Both the position numbers and the translations under genes were made by a program. Below, piece after piece: positions 56,695 through 64,000 of a stretch of DNA of 64,000 nucleotides. Each line of letters starts with the position of its first letter. Positions within the stretch are counted from its first letter, which is position 1. The stretch lies in NCBI GenBank assembly GCA_021464245.1, contig JADCRB010000001.1, positions 5,505,456-5,569,455 of the forward strand, in the 5' to 3' direction. This DNA comes from Carallia brachiata (Eukaryota; Streptophyta; Magnoliopsida; Malpighiales; Rhizophoraceae). Under the pieces are notes generated by a model that saw nothing but the letters and a program-made list of their open reading frames with translations, had not been told where the DNA came from and searched no databases.

Positions 56695-58261
56695 GGCATA
56701 ATGATTAATTTTACCAAAAAATTTTTGGTGTTTGTTACTTATGATCCAAAAGATTTTTTTTTTTTAAAATCATATGCAAAACGTTATTGCCATTAGACTA
56801 ATTATACCAAATCTTCACTTTTTCCGTTAACTATGAATATGTGGCAGATTTTTGGGTGTCATGTCAGATACATTTTGCCAACTGTGTATGATATGTCAGC
56901 ATTCTTGATGACATGACACTTGGTTTATTTTTTTAAAGATTTATTTTAAAAAAAAAGTATTAAGAAATCAAAATAATTTTTCTAAATATTCTTATAATTT
57001 TTTAACAATTAAACAAAAAAAGCAAAAAAAATATTTATCTATGTCCTCCCCCTCTCTCATCCCTCATCATTTTCTCTCCTCTAAAAATTCATCTCTTTTT
57101 AAATATTTTTATCATTTTTTAAAGAATTTTTTAAATTAAATTAAATTTCAGAAAATAAAAAAAATTCTCTCTCTCCTCCATCTGCTCTCTCTCGGCTCGC
57201 TTCTCTCTCTTCTCCCTCTGCCTCCTCTTTCGTCGCTTCTCTCTCTCCTCCTTCCTCCTCCCTTTCTCTCTCCTTACCCCTCTCTCCTTGCTTTCTCTCA
57301 CTTTTCAAATTTGCAGCTTCATCCATGGCATTCAAATCCTTGATTTATCGATGAACCAACTTGTGGAGGTTTGGAGAGGCAGTTTGATGACGTAGCACTT
57401 GGTTTAATTTTTTAAAAGATTTATTTAAAAAAAATGTATTAAGAAATCAAAATAATTTTTCTAAATATTCTTATAATTTTTTAACAATTAAACAAAAAAA
57501 GCAAAAAAAATATTTATCTTTGTCCTCCCTCTCTCTCATCCCTCATCCTTTTCTCTCCTCTAAAAATTAATCTCTTTTTAAATATTTTTATCATTTTTTA
57601 AAGAATTTTTTGAATTAAATTTAATTTAAGAAAATAAAAAAAATTCTCTCTCTCCTCCATCTGCTCTCTCTCGGCTCGCTTCTCTCTCTTCTCCCTCTGC
57701 CTCCTCTTTCGTCGCTTCTCTCTCTCCTCCTTCCTCCTCCTTTTCTCTCTCCTTACCCCTCTCTCCTTGCTTTCTCTCACTTTTCAAATTTGCAGCTTCA
57801 TCCATAGCATTCAAATCCTTGATTTGTCGATGAACCAACTTGTGGAGGTTTGGAGAGGCAGGATAGAGGAGAGAGAATAGAAGGCTAGAGGAGAGAGGAG
57901 AGAGACAAGAAGGAGAGAGGAGAGAGATGGATATTTTTTTTTATTTTTTATTTTTTTAATTGTTAAAAAATTATAAAGATATTTAAAATAAAATTTTAAT
58001 TTCTCAATACTTAAAAATTTTTTAAAAATTTTAAATTAGGTGTCACGTCATCAAGAATGATGATATGTCATACACAAATGACGAGATGCATCTGACGTGG
58101 CAGTCCAAAATTTGACACATGCTAATTTAACAGAAAAAGTTAATATTAAGTATAATTAGTCTGACGACCATAATATTTTAGATACGATTTAAAAAAAATA
58201 TTTTGAATAATAAATAAAAAAAAATATAAAAATATCTTAAATAAAATTAATTATTATGCAT
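56695..58261. mobile_element. Long-TIR MULE-like non-autonomous element
   Basis: Perfect 9-bp target duplications AAAAAGAAA (56686-56694 and 58262-58270) and inverted ends of about 220 bp (GGCATAATGATTAATTTTA at left; ATGCATAATAATTAATTTTA as reverse complement of the right). Both features fit Mutator-like elements. The interior holds a 479-bp tandem duplication rich in pyrimidine runs and no transposase. It abuts the element ending at 56683, having inserted at its edge. Confidence 0.85.
56906..57861. repeat. 479-bp tandem duplication inside the MULE-like element
   Basis: Unit 1 is 56906-57384 and unit 2 is 57385-57861, nearly identical, each with a CT-rich block (about 57165-57300 and 57645-57780). 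Minus-strand Glu/Arg-rich ORFs here are low-complexity artefacts. Confidence 0.9.
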
Positions 58262-58270
58262 AAAAAGAAA

Positions 58271-58618
58271 CGAAAATAGAACTTTGGAGTCTCCGTCTAG
58301 ACTCCCCAGCTCCCAAGTCCCAAACTCGACTCACCCTCGCCTCAGATAGAAACAAACAGACCACCCCAAACCAAAACAGGAGGCTTTTCCTCGTAACTCT
58401 CGCCAACGACCGACCCCAAAGTAAACTCCACCCCCACACCCCCCGCGGCGCATCGCTAGCCTGTCTGTTACTTCCACACCTTACCAATACTAGTAGTACT
58501 AATAGTGACACTCACCGAATCCTTCACCAAAATCGCTCCGCCATAGCATTTTGGCATTCCTTCTTTTTCAGTTTTGCCAATTCAATCCCTCTTCTGTAAT
58601 CAAATCTTGTTCTCTTCA
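58271..58618 (+). promoter_or_regulatory. Upstream region and 5' leader of FabZ
   Basis: CCCC/CAAA-rich, less AT-rich than the MULE-like element next to it; the element ends only 0.35 kb from the ATG. No clear TATA box; a TATA-less promoter is possible. Confidence 0.4.
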
Positions 58619-61070
58619 ATGGCAAGCGCTACCTTTCCTAAGTCTATACTCTCATCGTCTTCTTCCTCGCGGTCGCCGTATCACTGCCCCAGTAGACAGG
58701 CCTTGCTTCCATCATGCATTTCGCTTTCTAATCGTAGACCCCATTTCGTATCCACCCAATTGAATATGAAGATTAAGCAGAATTCCGCCTATCGATTTAC
58801 CACTCGTTGTTCTCTCTATGCTTCTTCTGAGGACCCCACGAAACAGGAAGAAACTCCCATCGAGCTAAGTAATGCCAATTTTCCTCTTCTCTGTCTTTCA
58901 ATTGTGTCTTCATATATTATTATTGCTCCTCTCCAAATCGTTCATGGGGTCTGTGTTTCTTTTATTTTGTTTCAGGATATGCGGCTTATCCTACCGTCAT
59001 GGACATTAACCAGATTCGTGACATTTTACCACATAGGTGAGTAGCCAGTTTTATATCTTTGAGATAAATTTAAAGAATTGAACCCCCAAAAGAAGAAAAG
59101 TAAGAAAAAGGAGAAATTTTTAATATTAAAAACATGCAACATTAACGGGCTTCCTTGAGAGAAATGTTATTGAAGTCTGGGCTTTTTGTTTCCCCTTTTC
59201 AATTTGATTTAAAGAATTGAATGCAGAAGGAAAGAAAATAATTGAGAAAGAAAAAAAGATTTCCAATCTTAAAAACAAGCGGTGTTAGTAGGCTTGAATG
59301 AAGAGAAATGCCATATAATTTTATTTTATTTTTTTTTTTTGGTATTTTTTTATACCTTCAGGCAGTGGAATATTCAAAGTTCAAAGTTGGGGCTTTTGTT
59401 TCATCTTGTAATGTGACTCTTGCTTTATTATTTTTAACTTTTTTTTTTCCCTTGCTTTCACCCCTTATAGGTTTCCATTTCTCTTAGTGGATAGAGTGAT
59501 TGAGTACAATCCTGGAGTTTCAGTTGTTGCTATTAAGAATGTGACAATCAATGACAATTTCTTTCCTGGGCATTTTCCCGCGAGGCCAATTATGCCTGGT
59601 GTTCTCATGGTTGAGGTAATTTCACATACTGTATGGTTTTCATCTTGTTCTTTCCCATCTTTCCTCAATTATGTTTGTTTCTTCTGCTTTTCCATGTGGG
59701 TATATTCTTCTCTTGAAATGATCCGTGTTAGATAACTAAAGTCTCTATTATGCATCTATTCAAATATTTAGCACATTGGTTGCTCGCTTGAGATCTGTCC
59801 TCATTGTAAATCAATATTGTGATGGATTTGGTTTTACTCTGTCCTTATGCTAAATTTGTAATTTTGTATTTAATTGTCTGTTAGTCATGTTGCAGATTAG
59901 AGATGTTTCTGTTCCTGGACTGAGATTTCAATTTCATTCTTAGAAGCTTTGTAGATAATAAGTTGTGTCACCATTTTGATGCATGTTTCAGTCATTGCTT
60001 TCCTAGTTCACTACACAGTGTTAGTCGTTTGCCGCCACATTAGTGAGGCTGGTTGCTGGTATGTTGGAGTTTCATTTAAATCACTTCATAACAGAATTTT
60101 ATAAATGCCTCAGAAAATCTTAACATTCTTTTGGCTAATATCTAAGCTATGCCTGAAATTTTCATTTTTCAAAAGTTAAGGAAAATTTGAAACCAGGGTT
60201 TTCTCTGTATTTTTCTGGAAGGGCAAAATTTTAGAAAACAGAATTTTCATTTTCATTAATGTTTTGTTCCCAAACTTTGATGTTATTTGATCGATTGCAA
60301 ATTGTGTCTTCTTTATAAAACTAACTTGGAAAAATAAGAAGGAAAAACACGTTGTTTTGGCTGTTTAAATTTTGATTCATTAGGGATTTTAGGCAATTCC
60401 TGGAATTTGGTGGTGGTGTTGTGGTTGTAGTTGTGACGGGCGAATTGAGAAGGAGGGTATGGATAAGAAAGTGGCAGTGCCTTAAGTGTGTCATGGCATT
60501 CTGGAGCCATTGTGGATTTGCCTTATAGTCCTGTAATCCTGATGGATTTTTTCTTATCAATGTAAACCTTGCCGTTGTCTTCAAATGGCAACTATGGTAA
60601 AATAATTGGTTAAATCTCTTCCATCATAGTTGGTCCCTAAAATGGAGCCAACCTTTTTTGAACCTCAAAATGGAGCCAATCTGACTTTGCCTAGGATCAA
60701 TAAAAGATATCTTGCTTCTTGCAATGGCTTCTTCTCCTTCCTCCACAAGATACAATGTGATGTGTTTCTATATTCTGGATTTTCAGTAACTAAGTGTATA
60801 TATGATTTCGAAATCTAGGCGATGGCACAAGTTGGTGGCTTGGTCATGCTGCAACCAGAAGTTGGAGGCTCTCGAGATAATTTCTTCTTTGCTGGAATTG
60901 ACAAAGTTAGATTCCGGAAGCCAGTAATTGCAGGTGACACCTTAGTTATGAGAATGACACTAGTCAAGCTGCAGAAACGCTTTGGCATAGCTAAGATGGA
61001 AGGGAAAGCTTATGTTGGTGGCGACGTAGTCTGTGAGGGCGAGTTTCTGATGGCTACTGGAAGTGAATAA
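58619..61070 (+). CDS. FabZ: 3-hydroxyacyl-ACP dehydratase FabZ, chloroplast
   Basis: Four exons with GT-AG borders (58619-58868, 58976-59036, 59471-59615, 60819-61070) give 235 aa. The first ~80 residues are Ser-rich and basic, a plastid transit peptide. The hot-dog domain starts at about residue 90 ([24 protein letters not shown]). The active-site His138 is in [14 protein letters not shown] and Glu152 in MVEAMAQ; the helix ends with the VGGLVML segment, and [16 protein letters not shown] follows. The enzyme removes water from 3-hydroxyacyl-ACP in each elongation cycle of type II fatty acid synthesis in the stroma. The first ATG after the CT-rich leader is used. All exons are open and complete. 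It is convergent with LHCB6, whose stop lies 1.1 kb downstream. Intron 3 (1203 bp) holds only chance ORFs. Confidence 0.95.
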
Positions 61071-62163
61071 TCTATTAACTTTGATATTCACTTAGTATCC
61101 ATTTACGTGGCCTCCACCACCTCGGGCCATTAAAAAACTCCCGGTCCTTGGGAGTCTGTCTTGTTTTTGTTTTCCTCCTTCTGGTGAGCTGTTTATATAC
61201 TGTTGGATTTGACAATCTATTATGCGATGTTTTTTCTAACGTAATGTTTAATGTGATGCTAGAAGAGTACTATTTCATCCAAGGCAAAGCCTATCTTTTA
61301 GGCTTTTCTATAAAGAACCTATTTGAAAGTCCGCATTAGTTTACCAGGAAGCCTGTTATCTGGTTTCATTAAACCTTTATGCTATCGTGTTTCTTTTTTC
61401 TTAATCGTTTACCGCTTTTCCTCGAACGATACAAAACATTAATTTGTCAACTTTATTAACTTAATGACACCTATTTGATATAGGGGCATGACGCCTATTT
61501 GTTAAGTAATATTATGTGGTTTTATTTAGATAGTTATCTTGGTTTTATTTAGATAGTTTTAAGATAACTGTACAGTTTGTCAACGATATTTAATAATTTA
61601 TTTATTGATAACTGTATGGTCTCATCGACTTACTTTAAGTTACTTTGAAGCTATAAGTAAAATCATCAAAACTTTTTCTTTTTCAATATAACATTCACAA
61701 TGACAAAATCATTAGATGTTTTTTTTTTCTTTCCATTTTGTTCTATGTGATCAACTACAATGCTAATTAAATTTGATTGTTGCAATATTCTAAGTATGGT
61801 CATTTAGTCGAATGTTTTTATATAATTATGATGAATTTTACAGTATAGGAGTTAAAAAGCTTAGATAAGAAATCCTACAATGTTCAAATGCTTGAATGTG
61901 GTTTTTGAGTACTTTAGCTTTCTGGCCGAGAAGAGAGAGAGAAAGCACAAGGCCTATGCTTTCCCTAATCTTGCAGTTAATTTTTCTACAGAAAAAGAGA
62001 GAAGATCCAATCCAAAATTAAAAAAAGATCTTGATTTATGCCGGGGCAACTCAATAGTCAGTCATAGCTAATAAAAAACACAGTTTCTTGGACTCCAAAA
62101 TAAAGAGAAAGTTCACTCGGTTTATGTACGACATTTTGAGGCAGAAAGAACGAGATGTTGAGT
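61071..62163. other. Intergenic region between convergent FabZ and LHCB6
   Basis: Contains both 3' ends and AT-rich spacer. No further gene recognised; the short ORF at 61880-62071 has no family. Confidence 0.5.
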
Positions 62164-63063
62164 TCACAAACCAAGAGCCCCAAGGGGAGTTTTGCCTTGA
62201 CCAGCTTCGAAGTAAAAGATCAACATAGCAACCATGGCAAGTCTGGCATGCTTAATCTCAGCAACCTTCAGTCTCTCCAGCTTCTCCACATCAGGGATGT
62301 AGACCCCATCCTTGAGGGCCCCTGCTAATCCCAGTGGGTCAAAGAACTTGCCTCCGGGATAGCCCTGCTCCCCTGTTGCATTTGCAAAGTTCTCGGCAGT
62401 TCTAGACCAGGGCGTGGCCCATTCCACGGACTGGGAGTCCGGGTTGAAGAAATCGACCCATCGTTTGCTCTCTACCCAACCCATGAGAAGGAGCTGAGTG
62501 CCAAGGAGGGTCCCGAAGGAGAAGGGTGCAATGGCGCCCGGGTCAGCTCCAGCCTCGAACCATGGGATGCCACTCCAGGCTTGGCCTACAAAGATGCCAA
62601 CCACTGCTGTCATTGCCCACCGCCCGTGGATCAGCTCAGCTTCTCTATACCATTTCAGGAATGCTGGGTCCTTCCCTAGGCCGAGTGGGTCGAATCCATA
62701 GTCACCTGGTAGCCTGCATATTTAATTCTTATATAATTACTAAATTTCGCCAATGTATATATAATCAAATTTCAAATGAATATAAGAACAAACAAGAAAG
62801 GTAGAGTGAGAAAAGGCTTTAAATAATTACGAGCCATCAAGCCACTCGGGGTCAATGAAGTTGCCACCGCCCCTGACGCCAGGGATCCAAGACTTCTTAG
62901 GCTTGGCAGCAGCAGCCAATACCACCAACTTCCTAGCACCACCAGCAGCAGTGCTGCTTGTTCCATTGATGCCCAACAAGGCCCGATGGCTATTCCTTTC
63001 CCCGTTCAAGAATGAGGAACCCAATCCATTCAGGACAGCAGCCGATGTAGCAGAAGCAGCCAT
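62164..63063 (-). CDS. LHCB6: LHCB6 (CP24), minor photosystem II antenna protein
   Basis: Two exons on the minus strand, 63063-62831 and 62713-62164, GT-AG intron of 117 bp, 260 aa. A transit peptide of about 50 residues ([17 protein letters not shown]...) is followed by [23 protein letters not shown], typical of CP24. Helix B has [18 protein letters not shown] and helix A has [19 protein letters not shown], with the Glu/Arg and His chlorophyll ligands. The protein ends with [10 protein letters not shown] and lacks the last amphipathic helix, as known for LHCB6. It binds chlorophyll a/b in the thylakoid and links LHCII trimers to the core. The start is the ATG at 63063; an upstream in-frame ATG (63090) would only add nine residues. 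Gene complete. Confidence 0.95.
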
Positions 63064-63254
63064 ATCTATGTGCCCTCCTCCTCGTCTCAAGTCTATAGAT
63101 ACTTTTGTCTGCTTCGCACGAAGAAGAATCTTATTTCGGTTTTACCAGAAAACAGACCCCTTTGGGTGGTATAGAGGCTTTTTATGGAGTCATGTAGGAT
63201 AATGAAATCTGGAGGCGAAATCTTAGTAGCACACGTTGATAGAGTTTGGAGTTT

Positions 63255-63285
63255 GGACCAATGAGAACTCTCAACTTATCCACAT
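63255..63285 (-). promoter_or_regulatory. CCAAT and I-box-like motifs before LHCB6
   Basis: On the minus strand GGATAAG (GATAAG core at 63275-63280) and ATTGG (63258-63262, inverse CCAAT) lie about 200 bp before the ATG. I-box/GATA motifs are usual in light-regulated Lhc promoters. Functional use is inferred. Confidence 0.4.
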
Positions 63286-63399
63286 CCCCCAAAACTTTTT
63301 TGTGCTCCAACTCCAACCACACTTTCTTGCGTGTGCCCCTTGCCTCTTTTATGTCCCATTTTAATATCTTGTGCAATTGATTTCGTTATATCTTCTATT

Positions 63400-63815
63400 T
63401 AAGCATTAACACGATGTAATTTCACCCGTGAAAAACATTGTAACTTCACAAAAAGTGACTTAAAAATGTTGAATTATTGATTAAGAAAAAATAAAATATT
63501 AAATATTACTGAATAGAAGTGCATTATCATTTAATCATTTAAGTGTAGTCACTTAATTTTATTCTTTTTATTGCTAGTATATCTTACTTTAGTTTGACAT
63601 TTGTTTTTCTTCTTGAGATACTCCAGCGTGCTGCTCATCCTGATCGGTAAATCTTCGCCTCCACTAATGGTAGAACCAGAAATTAAGTTAGGGGTCGAGT
63701 GGCTAGGCAAGTAACTTAGGGTTTGTTTGGAGACGCTGTCAATTTTTTATTTTTTATTTTTTATTTTTGTTATTTGTTGAATTTATTTATTACTGTCAAT
63801 TTTTATTTTTTTTTT
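63400..63815. other. Intergenic DNA beyond the LHCB6 promoter
   Basis: AT-rich, no gene seen. Confidence 0.45.
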
Positions 63816-63819
63816 CTGT

Positions 63820-64000
63820 GAGAATAAAAAAATAGATAGAAAAAGGATAGTCATAGAAATGGTAAAAAAAGTATGAATAAAAAGAGAAAAATGGGAGAGA
63901 GAGAGGGTAGAGAGAGAATGATTAGAGAGAGAAAAAGGAGAGAGAAAGAGGGTAGAAAGAGAATGAGTAAAGAGAATGGCAAAGAGAGAAAAGAGAGAGA
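63820..64000. repeat. Purine-rich (GA)n microsatellite
   Basis: Long GAGAGA/AGAGAA tract running to the end of the window. Confidence 0.9.

Noticed and set aside
57141..57838. Glu/Arg-rich minus-strand ORFs
   Set aside because: They are translations of pyrimidine-run DNA, duplicated with the 479-bp unit.
1..64000. CRISPR arrays, bacterial operons, rRNA or tRNA genes
   Set aside because: No spaced repeat array, no rRNA-like segment and no tRNA cloverleaf with A/B boxes was noticed; the window is plant nuclear DNA.

Overview
The window is nuclear DNA from a flowering plant, most likely a eudicot. It is AT-rich, has spliced genes with GT-AG introns, two nuclear-encoded chloroplast proteins (FabZ and LHCB6), class III peroxidases, and a dense layer of LTR retrotransposons, MULEs, hAT-type MITEs and a LINE fragment. 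The species cannot be fixed from the sequence.

Layout. 0.3-2.9 kb: dead MuDR-type transposase, with a possible element end near 3.7 kb. 6.7-19.0 kb: a three-level nest. The outermost layer is an old minus-strand Ty3/gypsy element that retains only gag and protease remnants (6680-19005). Inside it sits a 1.6-kb non-autonomous LTR element (9910-18181, TSD TATAC). Inside that element's 5' LTR sits a 6.66-kb chromovirus (9929-16587, TSD ATAAA). 20.1-20.7 kb: hAT-like non-autonomous element. 22.7-45.5 kb: a tandem segmental duplication whose two copies each carry a class III peroxidase gene. Copy A was enlarged by a 9.95-kb TAT-type Ty3/gypsy element (23461-33410, TSD ATGAG) and a 0.78-kb hAT MITE; copy B keeps the empty site of both. 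49.5-54.4 kb: direct repeats, a Copia 3' end, an RNase T2 pseudogene, a LINE 3' fragment and a repeat tail. 54.8-58.3 kb: two abutting long-TIR, MULE-like elements. The first contains a CLE27-like peptide gene that is itself split by a hAT MITE. 58.6-63.1 kb: two convergent, apparently intact housekeeping genes, FabZ (+) and LHCB6 (-).

Most notable: the 9.95-kb TAT-type retrotransposon carries, between its integrase and its 3' LTR and on its sense strand, a WUSCHEL-related homeobox (WOX-like) reading frame with its own TATA-like box and a C-terminal EAR-like LxLxL motif. Next to it is a second unrecognised module, also preceded by a TATA-like run. The empty site in the peroxidase-B copy shows that this cargo is absent from the unfilled locus and most simply arrived with the element.

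Intact host genes here appear to be FabZ (plastid fatty-acid synthesis), LHCB6 (photosystem II antenna) and peroxidase copy B (secreted). Peroxidase copy A has lost its C-terminus. Everything else recognised is mobile DNA or pseudogene. The species, element copy numbers, expression and exact ages were not computed; divergences are hand counts.
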